NCBI GenBank assembly: GCA_023055355.1
Contig: JALJCS010000002.1
Span: 82,981,001-83,045,000, forward strand
Direction: 5' to 3'
DNA from: Agelaius tricolor
Taxonomy: Eukaryota > Chordata > Aves > Passeriformes > Icteridae
Length of the DNA stretch: 64,000 nt
Shown: positions 35,361 to 47,100 of the stretch, one piece after another
Numbering within the stretch: the stretch's first letter is position 1
Layout of the letters: each line of letters starts with the position of its first letter
Translations under genes and position numbers: made by a program
Notes under the pieces: model-generated
Told to the model about the DNA's origin: nothing
What the model saw: only the letters and a program-made list of their open reading frames with translations
Database searches by the model: none

Positions 35361-38345
35361 GCTGAGTCCAGAACATTGCCAGCAAGAGACAAGGAAACCC
35401 CTCCTTCTTGTTGCAGCCTGAGGGAGAAAGAGCACACAAGAGCCCTCCCTGTCCAGTGAGGTAAGATGGGCTCCTGTCCTGTGAGCATGTCAGACAGGAT
35501 AACATCACTTCTCTGATGCTCTGCCCTTTCACTGCAGCTATGAGGAGGTTGTGGGTGCAGGAATTTGCACCTTCAGGATCTCAGTAAGGTGAACTCAGCC
35601 TCCCTGCTGCTCATGGACTTTAATAAGTGGCTGAGCTCCCTCCCTAATGGATCTGACACGATGCACTTGTCAGAGGCTCAGAAGGATGAAAGTAGCTCCT
35701 GACTGTGTTGCCAGGCTCATACAGCTACATTTATTCTTCAGACCTGGCCAGAGAAAGGCTCAGAAACTGGCTGAGATCTGGAAGTGTAAACACACAGCAG
35801 ATAACCTCACCTCTGAAATATAAAGAGATCTAATTTGACTGCAGAATGAAAAGCCAACTTTACAAACCCTAACCTTGTCATTACCTTCTTCATACTGAGA
35901 AGAGAACAGAAAAATACATGATTGAATAATATTTGGGGCTTTTTTCCATTTCCCTATGATCCTTTTGCCCAGTTTTGCTCTCTTTCCTGTGTGTTTGGAG
36001 GAGCAGGACCAATTCTAAACATGAATTTTTACACTTTGATGGCCATGGCATCAATCTGGTTTCTTCTGCATCCCTTTCATTTAACTCATGTGTAATAAGC
36101 TTCAGATGAATAGACCTAGCAGCTCAATAAAGTGCTGACAGCTCTGAAAGTAACAAGGAAAAATCTGTCAAGGAAATGAAAATGACTCATCAGACATGTC
36201 AACAAATAAAGGAGCAAAGCTGGACTACTTTGACTGTTCCTGCCTAAAAACAGATATGTAGAAAGCCCTACTTGTGGTGTTGATATCAGAGAAATAGTTG
36301 TAGCACAAAGAAAGCCACAAAAAAAAAACTTCACAAAAGATAGTGCCCTTCTAAAAGTTATTTCACTGTATATTCATATCTCAAAACAATTGCCTTAACT
36401 ATTTTTCTTAACTAATGAAGAGAAAAATTAAAAAGTAGGCATGCATGGCTAATATGTTAAAGAAGGTGCATCATAATTAAAATATTTTTTCTCTATTTTA
36501 ATTTGGGCAGAATACAGTCCTAAGTCCTTCTTTACTCTCTCAGTGCTTGGCTTACTTCATAGTAATGATCACCTAATGACTGCAAGTGTTGACAGACTGA
36601 TCTTGGCAAACCACTTTTCAGAGAGTATTACATGTTCCATTATATTTAACAAAATGTAGAGTAGAGCAAAAGTCAGTTATACTTCACCTCAAGTATTATC
36701 TCTGTCTTTGTGTTATGGAGTTCTTTTAATAACAAAAAAGGAGAAAAATCTATGAATTGTTTTTAGGTCTAGGAACTAGTTTGAGTCATTCAAATAGATG
36801 TGTCATAGTCAAAATCTTTAGATGTGATGGGAACTTTTGGATGTTGAAGGAGAAAGGACATTTAAAATTATAAATTCCTTTGTAAGGAAAGGAAAGGAAA
36901 CCATATTTTAGTTTAGGAGTTAAAAAGGCTAGTTAGCTTTAAAAACATATTTTTTCAATTTTAATAAAAGAATACAATAATCATTTTAATAAAAACATAC
37001 AAGACCTGATTAGTTTTTGATTATTTGCCATTTGAAAATATCCCCCAAACTTGACATTCTCATTTCTAAAATCTTGTGAAAAATGATATACATTGCATTC
37101 ATTAGTATATGAAAAAAGAGAAATATTCTAAGTATATCTTAAAAAAAATAGGAGATATGGGAAAATAAAAGGATTGATAATTACAGTGTAATTCTGCCCC
37201 ACAATGACCAAAACCATGCATTATTTTGGTTTCTGTTCAGTTTGCACAAGTACTGCTGCTGGTGATCCCTTGCTTGGTTTAATCAGACCATGAGATATTC
37301 AGCCAGCTCATTCTGAGGTCGTGAGCCTGCACTAATTCTTTTCTTGCAATGGATTAATTGTTTCCAGCTGTATTTCCTTCATCATTGCCATGTAATCCTA
37401 TTTATAGAAATTTTGTGTAATCTACACTAGCCAAGCAAAAAATGGTCCTCATAATAGCTGTTGTGAATACTTTTAAAATGTGGTGGCTTTAAATACTTGT
37501 TCTTTTGAAATCACTGAGGTTTGGCCAATTCAATACAGTGGAAAGTAAATTTATGTGGCAAATTCACAATCGTTAAATTAATTCTTAAAATTCAAAGGTT
37601 TTTTGTTTGTTTGTTTGTTTGCTTGCTTTTAATGGAGACAAGAAGGAAACATTGGTAAATCATCTGTACATTAATATTAAGCATAGTGTGTTCTTACTCT
37701 ATTTCCAGATGTGCACATTATACAAACTCTTTCAAGGAACCTTACCTTTTAATTTTTACCTTGAACTTATGAATATTAGTTCTTCCTTGGAATAATGCAA
37801 AGAGATCTATTGTGCCTTCCAGAGAAAGCTGAGTAAACTTAATGGTAATAAACATCATTAGCTCTAAAAGTGGTCAAATTATGTTAAAATATAGTTATAA
37901 ATGAGGAAAAGAATATGAGAATAAAATCGACCAAGTTACACCTGAAAGCACACACTTTGCATAATCTTAAAGTATTAATTCCAATTCTGATGCAAACAGA
38001 CAAAAATTGAAGTATAAAGACATTTGAAGGATACAAGGAGTTACAGAATTTATTTACCCATCAGTGGGTTCCTCAAGAGCTGTCTTGTTTGGATCACAAT
38101 ACTCCAACTAGCTGCAGCCACAGGATGGTGCTCATGGGCTTTGCATGCTACATTACAAATCTGGGAGGAGGGAAAAAAAAAGAAAGACAAGGATAGGGAG
38201 CCAGACTCTCCTCTTGGCAGGCTCTTCCTTGTCCTACCCTGAAATACCTGAGCCAGCAAGCAACTGTGGATTGGGTTGATTTACCTCTCTACATTTACTG
38301 AATCTTCAGGAGCACTGCATCTAGACTGATCCATCAAGGGAAGTC
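35361..38345. other. Intergenic, no gene recognised
   Basis: The first 500 bp after the CR1 may hold further old repeat, and the rest is AT-rich. A (GTTT)n tract lies at 37599-37630. No exon or RNA gene is recognised. Confidence 0.5.
37599..37630 (+). repeat. (GTTT)n microsatellite
   Basis: Repeated tttg units end in gcttgctttt. Confidence 0.85.
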
Positions 38346-39510
38346 ACTAAATGTAATATTTTTGGACTTCATCAAAGCTTTGATACTGTCTCTCACATAA
38401 TCCTTCTGGATTGTCCAGCACACAGCTGGATAACTGAGTTATGTGATAGGTAAGCTACTACCTCACAGGTGAGGCAAAAAGAGTTGTAGTGAATGGGGTG
38501 ATGTTAGACTGGTGACTGTCACTAGTGGGGTTCCATGGGGTTCCATCCTTGACCCAGTTCTCTTCAACATCTTCATTAAGGACCTGGATGCAGGACTCAA
38601 GGGAATGCTAAATAAGTTTGGTGAAGATGCTGAACTGGCAGGAGCTGTCAACTCCCTAGAGGGCAGAGAGGCCCTGCAGAGACCTCCACAAATTAAAGGG
38701 CTCAGCAATCACCAGCTGTGAAGTTTAACAAGGGTAAGTGCCAGATTCTGCATCTGGGACGGGGCTGTGTGTACAGACTGGGGAATGAGAGGCTGGAGAG
38801 CAGAGCTGTGGAAAAGGATCCTGGGGGTCCTGGTCAATGGCAAGTTGAACATGAGCCAGCAGTGCCCTGGCAGCCTGGCAGCCAGGAGGGCCAACCCTGT
38901 CCTGGAGGGCATCAGGTACAACATCAGCAGCTGGGCAAGGGAGGGGATTGTTCTGCTCTTCTCTGCTCTGGGGCAGCCTCACCTCGACTGCTGGGGGCAG
39001 TTTTGGTCACCACAACATAAAAAAGACATTAAGACATTAGAGAGTGTAATAAAGGAGGGCCATGAGGATGGTGAAGGCTCTGGAGGGGAAGGCATATGAG
39101 GAACAGCTAAGGTCACTTGGTTTGTTCTGTCTGGAAAAAAGGAGATTGAGGGGGGGCACCTCACTGCAGTTACAATTTCCTTGTGAGGATCAGTGCAAGG
39201 TCAAGTAATGATGTTTTCACTCTTGTGACCAGTGAAGGGCCCAAGGGAATGGCCTGGAGTTGAGTTAGGAGAGGTTTAAGTTGGATATCAGGAAAAGGTT
39301 TTTTTACCTGCAGGGTGGTTGGGTACAGGAATAGGCTCCCCAAGGAAGTCGTCACAGCACTGAGTCTGATGGAATTCAAGAAGCATTTGGACAATGCTCT
39401 TGGGCACATGGTGTGAGTCTTGAGGAGTCCTGCACAGGGCTGGGAGATGGACTTGATGATCCTGATGGACCCCTTCCAATTCAGCATATTCTATAATTCT
39501 GATTCTATGA
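38345..39510 (+). mobile_element. CR1 LINE, 5'-truncated, with reverse transcriptase C-terminal remnant
   Basis: The element starts inside ORF2. The translation at 38512-38640 contains [22 protein letters not shown], the conserved CR1 reverse-transcriptase block [19 protein letters not shown] in decayed form. It continues through the ORF2 end (ctgggggtcctggtcaatgg) and the 3'UTR (tggacttgatgatcctgatg) to attctataattctgattcta, the CR1 octamer tail at about 39488-39508. Stop codons and frameshifts make it non-functional. It is the longest CR1 in the window. Confidence 0.92.
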
Positions 39511-39532
39511 GCAGTTTCTTGTTCTTCTGGCT

Positions 39533-39588
39533 ATTACTGTTTAGCTAAATACATAAATTTATTACTGTTTAGCTAAATACATAAATTA
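39533..39588. repeat. Two-copy 28-bp tandem duplication next to CR1 tail
   Basis: Unit 1 at 39533-39560 and unit 2 at 39561-39588 share attactgtttagctaaata and differ only in the last base. The duplication begins about 25 bp after the CR1 3' octamers. Confidence 0.85.
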
Positions 39589-40549
39589 GGGATGGAAAGA
39601 GGTACAAACTGTATCATAGTTAACATCAATGACCTGAACACCTTTTTCTTTCAGAGGAATTTTTATCTTGCAAGCTGCTCTTCTTGACTGGTATGTGTGT
39701 TGGCTGTTGCACACAGGTGGCAGTGCAGTAGAATAACTGCACATGACAAAATCTAGGAATCTGGTAGATGCTTTTTAGATCTAGGAATGCATTTGAACCT
39801 TTGCTATAGAAAACAACTAAACTTAAAGAGTTCCTTTAAAGCTCAAACACTTCTGCAGTTTAACTGGAAAGACATTCATGCACTATGAATTTGGACAAGA
39901 ATCTGCAGGACTGGGAATCCTACTCAGCAACAGAAGGTCCTGCTTTACACTTAGTCACAGTCATCTCCCTGTGACTCACTGCCTTCTCCTCCCCTAGAAG
40001 GGGCCCCTACTCACATTAAGAAAGTATGCACATCTCTGTATCACCTGTGACTGATTCTTAACTTCTTCAGTGATTTCATTTGTAATTTTATACAGATGAC
40101 CAGGCATGTTGTAATGAATATTTTCATTCACCTCTTAAATTCTCAGGACTTACAGACTTTGTGAATAGTAGCCTTAATTGTAAATTCAGTAGGCTATACA
40201 GCAGGGCAACTAATATTTCTCTGGAAATATAGAATATAGATTCTGCAATTCCACATACTACTGCAGTGTCTATCCATATGGCAAAAAATGTAGGTATGTA
40301 CTACAACACTTTTAATCAAGGTTTAAACTAAGCCAGAAAAGTGTTGGAACACTTTTATATAAATTTTTCCCCAATGAGTCACTAATCCACACATCTCAAT
40401 AGCTGGCGTGGGGAACACTTGCATTCCAAGCCGTACTGCAAAGGAGGCAGCTTCAAAATAATTAATAAACTAAGTGAATAAGGAACTTTGGAGAGAGAAA
40501 AATGAGTTAACACATAGCAAACCCAGAATACCGAGGACCCTGGCAAGCC
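39589..40549. other. Upstream flank of the COL14A1 CpG island, no gene recognised
   Basis: AT-rich sequence changes sharply to GC-rich at about 40,530. No exon or repeat is recognised. Confidence 0.5.
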
Positions 40550-41750
40550 CAGCACCTGCCCATGGAACGCTGCCCGTGCTCCCCGGCCCTGCCTCCCGCG
40601 CACCTGGCCGCGCCCCCGCCGCGGGGATCGGGCTCGGGGGCGGAGGGTGGGATCTCAGACATCGCCTATGCCTCTTCCCTCCCCCCCTTCTTTCCACCTT
40701 CTGCTTTATAATTGCCCGCCTCCTTTCTCTCCCCTTTCGCCTTATCAGATGCGGAGCGGCCAGCGGGGAGGGAAGCGGCTCTCCCGCAGCCGGCTCAGCA
40801 CCCGCGGCCACGCGTGAAAAGGAGCGGCCGCTCCCCGCCGGCCCCTCCCCGGCTGATGCCCGCACAGGTCGGTGTGCGCTGCGCTTCGACCCCTCGAGGG
40901 CAGGGGCCAGGCGGGCGGGGGGTCGAGGCAGGACCGAAGAGCTTCCCATCAACCTGCCCGGCCACCTCCGCGGCGGCAGGACCGGAGCGCCGGAGGGAGG
41001 ATGGGGCGAGGGAGGAGGAGATGGAGGACTGGAAGGGGCGAGGTCAGGCTCGGACGGGGAAACCCCTTTAGGAAACCCCCTGCAAAGGCCTTACTTTGAT
41101 AGCTGATAGTAATTAAACCCCATCAGTCTCACTGTTGCTGTGGCGGAGACCCTGGCTGCTGCCCGGGTCCCGCCGCGGCTGCCTCCTCCCTCTCTCCCTC
41201 TCTCCCTCCGCTCCGCGCAGCGTCGGGGCAGTCGCTCCACCCCGGCCCCGCGCGGCGCTTTCTGCGCGGAGCTGCCCGGGCTGGCGAGCGCGTCCCCGCC
41301 GGGTCCCCGCTCGCTGCCGGCAGCCCCTGGCTCTCACGGGCTCCGGCGGAGGCAGCGAGCTCCCCGCGGTCCCTCCCTTAACCCGGGGCGGGGGCGCTCG
41401 CTTTCACACGGGTGCGTGCTGGTGGTGGGGAGCCCCCGGAAAGGAGTCGGGGGTCAGGAGCGGAGCCTGTGAGCCGCGGCCCCCTGGCCCCACGCTGCGG
41501 GGCTGTGGAGAGGCGAGCGGGAGAGCGCGGTCCCCGTCCCCTCCGCCGCCTCCCCCTGCGGGGCCGGGGCAGGTCGCGCTCCGGCTTGGCCCAGCGTGAC
41601 ATCGAACGGGAGCGCCGGTCCGGAACGAGACACCGAGACAGGGGAAATCCCTGAGTGACCTGCCCATCCCGGGGACTGTGCTCAGCCTCCTCCCCTGGGC
41701 TGGGTGCGCGGAGCCAGGGCAGGGCGGAGAACGAAGGTGTGTGGCGCGTT
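40550..41750 (+). promoter_or_regulatory. COL14A1: CpG island, inferred COL14A1 promoter and 5' non-coding exon
   Basis: About 1.2 kb of GC-rich, CpG-dense DNA lies 2.3 kb upstream of the COL14A1 start-codon exon, the only gene reading away from it. The start-codon exon is preceded by a splice acceptor, so at least one upstream non-coding exon is required and this island is the obvious source. Candidate donors (for example GAAG|GTGTGT near 41735) cannot be ranked by eye. A TTATAA lies near 40707. Long open frames here on both strands are compositional. Confidence 0.65.
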
Positions 41751-44062
41751 TGTCCCCCTGTGAGCTCTCGAGGGTGCGTCCTTCCCTCAGGAGAAGGTGC
41801 CCTGTGGCCAGGTCCGTGCCAGGAGTCCTGGAGCCCAGCTGGGAGAGATGCTCCGGGGAGCGGGGCTCACCTCAGGGCAGGGTTCTTGGCTTGCTTGGTG
41901 TCTGCTCCTAGCGCTAGTCTGCCAGATAACTCATTTACCACATACTTACTAAAAGGTGAAATATATAAAGAGCAGAAGGAATACGATATTTGTTTTTAGT
42001 CCCACACAATGTCAGCCACAAGGTGGCTGCAGACGGGGGTTTCCTTTCCTGGTTTAGTGAACCCTGACGTGCGGATCATTGCAGAGATGAACTTGTGTGT
42101 AGCTCATCCAGCAACAGTTATGTCTATTCCAATAAATCTCATTTCTCTGGCTTTTCTATTAAAGCAGCAGTAGAGAATGTTTCTAACACAGGATTATCGG
42201 TCAGTTAGTATTTATAGCTCTTGCTTTGGAGGAAGGGTTATATTAAATGTAGCAGATGGGGAATTCAGCCACCACTGTGAGTGAATATTTTAATGTCTGG
42301 GTTATTATGGGAGGCAATTCACACATCATCAGTGGTAACTGCCTGGAAGAATAAGTTGCTTGGAGAGTCTTTGTTTACTTGATCCAGATTGTATTCCTGA
42401 GTGAGGAGAGAAGCATCAATACCCAACATGAGATACACAAGAGATGGATTTCAGCCGTGTTTTGAGATACTCTCTGTTCTTCCTATTGCCTGTCACTGAC
42501 AGCTGCCTAGTCCTTGAGTGTTTGACACTTTGGTTCATGTGGTAGGAAACCTGGGAACTTTGCACAGGTTTCTGAATTCTATCTGGAGGATGAGTCTAAG
42601 AACTCTGCATAGCAATATATGTTCTTGGTGCAAATCTTTGATGTGGGTTCTAGGTATTTTCCTCTGTCTTGAGAGATTTATACTATGAGAGATGGATTCA
42701 AAATATATGTTTAAGTAATGTGAAATTTGTTGATAGTATGGTTAAAACTTCGATAACCTCCTTTGGAGATGGAATTTACAATGTATATATTTCTAGGAGT
42801 TGTATCAAGCATTCATGACTGGTATTTGTGACAGTAGACCTACCAACTATAGGACTGTAGTTGTCCTACTGGTAAAGCTATAGCAGCTTGCAAATGCTCA
42901 GAGAGAGAAGAGGATGTAGGTCTTATCCTCTTATGTTTAATAATGATTGACGTATTTCAGTCTGCTTTTTATATTAGATAGTGGATGAACCACTTGCCAT
43001 GTGCCTTCAAGAGAAGGAAAACATGGAAGGCAAATACAGTGATGGTATATCAGGACTATTCAAGAAAATGACAGAGGAGGTAAATGTGAGAAACCTACAA
43101 AACAGAAATACATAAACCAGAATTTACCCAAGTAAACCTTCAAATCCTCTTTGCTGCCTGCAAGAAATCTACTATTAATTATCTTAATTTGCTTATCCTG
43201 TAGAATTTTAACAGGTGAGGACAGCAAAAAATCATCTTCTTGCCCCAGAAAATTGACTAAAACTAGTGCTGTAAAGTTGAGTGAAAGAGAAATCCTTATA
43301 AGTATGGTGCTAGGCTGTATCTTGAGATTGGTACTGTTTTTAAGCTAACTTCTGTGGTCAGGTAAATTACTCACTCTGAAACTTGCTCTTTGGAACCAGA
43401 ATTATTTCCTGTAACCTAGCTAGTTCACCTAGGACTACCTTTAGTGTTCATATATTGCTGCATTCTAAAGTGTTGATTTCTCCCAACTGGTCAAGTTAGT
43501 GTAAATGGTTTTGACCATGATACTACCTACTGTAGGTGCAGGCACTACAACAGAGAGCACAGGATAAGCTGAATAAAGTAGAAAAAGGAAAATGGACAAT
43601 GGGAAGAGGATGTGAGTTCCTTCAGAACAAAGTTCTGCCTTTTAAAAAAAGCTTCAGAGTTCTTTGCCACAGATACCTTGATAAGGTTCTTACAAAACTG
43701 GATTGTGTAGAAATATACACTGTACTTTGTTATTATCTATAGCTTTATTTCCAATGCTTGTGTATGATCAGCAAAGAATTTACAGTTCCTTTTTGTGTGG
43801 GCCAAGTTTTCAAAACTGTTGAGTAGCCCAAGTGGGGTTCTTTGTCCCTTTCAGGTAAAATGTGCTTTGGTCATAAAACTACTGCCAGGAAAATTTGTCT
43901 CCACTGATGTCTGTGGTAAACTCCTTGTTGTTTGTTTGTTTTGTTTGCTTGGGGTTTTTTTTTGTTTGTTTAATTAAATTCAGAATTTCCCCACAATTTT
44001 CATTAAAGTGGATGGCTTCTCTTTGCCTGTTCAGTAAGTCTTTTTGTTCCATGTGTTTTCAG
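41751..44062 (+). other. COL14A1: COL14A1 5' intron (inferred), with two unassigned exon-like blocks
   Basis: This is sequence between the CpG island and the acceptor TTTTCAG at 44056-44062. Two blocks with splice-like borders and coherent coding (42978-43079 and about 43536-43610) are discussed as a finding. Otherwise it is AT-rich with a T/G-rich low-complexity patch at about 43925-43975. Confidence 0.5.
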
Positions 44063-44184
44063 ACCTGCTGATACTGTGTGTATTGAGGGGAGGAAGATGC
44101 TGTGTCGATACGAGATACGGAACTGTTTTCTCTTGGCTTTCTTAGCCATCACACCTTTTTTCATCAGTGATGTCCAGGGTCAAG
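44063..44184 (+). CDS. COL14A1: COL14A1 exon with start codon and signal peptide
   Basis: The acceptor TGTTTTCAG ends at 44062, followed by 34 nt of 5'UTR and ATG at 44097-44099 with A at -3. The exon encodes [20 protein letters not shown] then FFISDVQGQ, and the donor is CAAG|GTGAGT after 44184. No in-frame stop precedes the ATG inside the exon, so the start is chosen by signal-peptide position and homology. Confidence 0.92.
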
Positions 44185-47100
44185 GTGAGTCACAAACAAG
44201 AAGGTGGAGTTTTTCACTCTGAGGTGCAGAAATAGACTTTTTATTCCAAATGCAAGTGTTACTTCCTCCTTAGTAGGATGTGAATCCAGTAATACTGAAA
44301 TTAGGCAGGAATTTTGCTGCTGAGCTCGGGGAGCAGGTGGGAGTAGAATTACATCTTCATGTGTGCTCTTTGAACCTAGTATCTCAAATAGCATAAATAT
44401 TTGTGCAAATTCATATGTCTCAAAATGAATTATACACAACATGTTTTTACTCCTGTTTACATGAAAGTACTTATCAGAAATTGGTCTTATTGTCCTCTAT
44501 GTAATCAAGCAAATTTGAAGGATCAGCTGTGATGTAAAGCTTGCATGGAATATGTATGTTTTTTATCTTGAATGGAATATGTATGTTTTGGAACAGTAGC
44601 TGTTGTAGTGCTTATATCATTCCATATTGCACAGATCTGTTAAATGTCACAGACTACTTCTGCAGTTTTTAAAATTAAAATCTCCTTTGTGAATATTAAA
44701 GGATACTGCTGGGATTGTTAGGCTTACATACTTGTTGGATTGTATTGACAGTGGCTTGACTGCTAGAGAAAATGTATCCTATTGCTTGGGGAAGGAGGGA
44801 GGAAGAATACCAATGAGTTTTTATGATTTCTAAAGAAAGGCTTTTCTCTCAACTTTAGTTTTATGTAATCCCTTTGATATGAGATTGCATGGGCATAACC
44901 AGGAGCAGAATTGTATCCTGGGGTCTTTTAAAGAGATTTGTGTAATGTATTATTCATGAGGACATTTGGAAACTCTTGGCAACGTGAGGCTTTCAAAATG
45001 ATGACAATGCAACTAGCAGTGTTGTCCAGTCTGCGTGGCACTTGAGTGCTGGGGAAGCATGCACTCCTGGATGTTTGGAAATCTGTGAGCATTTTACAAG
45101 CCTCTCCCAGAACTGGGGGACACGTGTAAGCTGTAATGTATGATGTCGGCGATGTGAGGTGAATCAAGAAATGTATGTTCCCAATGTTCAGTGCATCATT
45201 CTGGTCAGAAATTAGGTCCAGAATGTTTGTGACTTAATGAGCCAATAAAGCAAAGCATATGGTTAGTCTTTTCTCTGTATTTCAGTCCTAATACATATGG
45301 TTAAGATTTGCAAAACAGGTCTGGGGGTTGAGGTCCACCTCCAGAAAGTTTTGCAAAATTCCTTGATCTTGGAAAACTATTCTTCTCCACTTTTTAAAAA
45401 CTTTGATTCCATCAGTTATAGTCGGAGAGTGTTCTCCCTTTAATACCAATACAATGAAATGAAGGTCAGAGGGTTTTTTTCCACAGTAATCACCCTAACA
45501 GAAGCTAGAGTTGGTGTACTTGATGAATAAAGAACAATACTTCCCTTGTTCTTAGACTCTTTCAGCAAGCATCAGCTATGGAATGCTGTCAGCAGTGGGA
45601 TATTAAGCTAAGTGCACCATTGCCTTAGCCCAACACGACTGTTATTCTATTGAATTAGGTGATATGAAGTCTCTATTCCATGTTCACAGAAAAAAATCTC
45701 TTGGTATACTAAAAGTAATAAGGAGTTTCTCAAATTCTTTTTGTCAAGGTTGCCACCTCTTGAAGTAAGCTCTTCATGCAGCTGGCAAACTATTTACAAT
45801 TTTATACCATTTGTTTGTCTGTTTTAATCAACTGTACACTCTGCCAACATGTAGGAAGAGCTGGCATTAGTTCCAGCTTGTGTTTCCTTCCTTTGGCAAA
45901 GACACTCAGGTAAAGGTGTGTAATGTGACTTCTTGGAAAGGAGAATATGTTTGTGAGGCTGAAGCCAACGTGCCTGAAGCTACAAATTATCCCTTCAGAG
46001 GAGCTATGTGGTTGTATCTCACTGTGTCACATAGCACTGTTTGGTTTTGACTCAACAACAATTATTTTTTCAGCTCTGCTGTTTCTTCCCCATTCAATAT
46101 AGTGTATAAATAACATATTTTGTATTCTTATGTTCTTATATAGTACATGATTAGTGCTGGGCAAGAAAACCAGTTGAGAATTTTTCATTTATCCATGAAG
46201 TAACTTGCTTTGAGAGTTTTTCTGTATTTAAAGATGGGTTTTCTTTGTGTAGCAATAATTTTCATGTGTTACTACTGTAATTGCTAAGTAACTGCAGTGC
46301 ATATTAACTTATTCCATTCTTATGACAACAGTGAATAGAAAGCCACAATATTTAGTTAGTATCCAAACTTAGACTATTGGATGTCTTGGAGAATTGTCCA
46401 TAAGAAATTTATTGTATTTTTCCTTTACAGTAAGAGTTGAAAACATTCCTTCCCTAGTTGTCTGTAAGAGTTACGTGTTTGGAGTGCTTATTTACCTGGT
46501 GGCATAAACCAAAGCCTTGAACTTGTCAGTTTTCTTTTGGGTGACTGCTCTAATGTTGCTGACAGCCATTCTCTTTTGCATTCCTGTAAAACCACTTAAC
46601 GAGATCTAGCTACTGATTTTTTATCAGTTAACTGACTCAGCTTGGATTGATTTTTTTTCCTTTCTGCAAGAAGTGAGATTTTGTTCCACAGACAATAAAG
46701 GCCCAAAGAAATAAAGATATCCTCTTCAGGTTGGTGTATGTGTAGTAATTCCCATCAATATTTTTTTGTCTGTTTGAGTGCTAGATTTTTAACTTCCTTA
46801 GCTATATGTACTTTTCTATGCCAGAACGTTAGTCTTTGCACAACTAAGACACAGTTGATTATCTGCCTACTGAATAATTATTTTCTTTCTTATGGTTCAT
46901 TGCTGTATGGGAATGTTCCTTCCACTGCACTACTGCCTTTGATACAAAAAGAACCCAGTGAAAATTGACCAGTTATGTAAAGACTATTCTGGCACCCCTT
47001 TTCTAGTCTTTCACATTGTAACTCTGTAGTATACAGAAAAAACTGGTGATTGTGTCCTTCTTTGCTTGTAAGGTCTGTGATTGTTTTTTATGGGCTCATA

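Noticed and set aside
38709..39487. Frames of about 60-110 codons on both strands
   Set aside because: These are parts of the decayed CR1 copy; only the reverse-transcriptase remnant in the sense frame at about 38512-38640 is meaningful.
40382..41999. Long open frames on both strands in the COL14A1 CpG island (up to 210 codons)
   Set aside because: They show the same compositional artefact: no family resemblance and mutually overlapping frames.
43925..43975. T/G-rich tract resembling a polypyrimidine acceptor
   Set aside because: It is low-complexity (GTTT)-type sequence not followed by a coding exon in a compatible frame; the real acceptor is at 44062.
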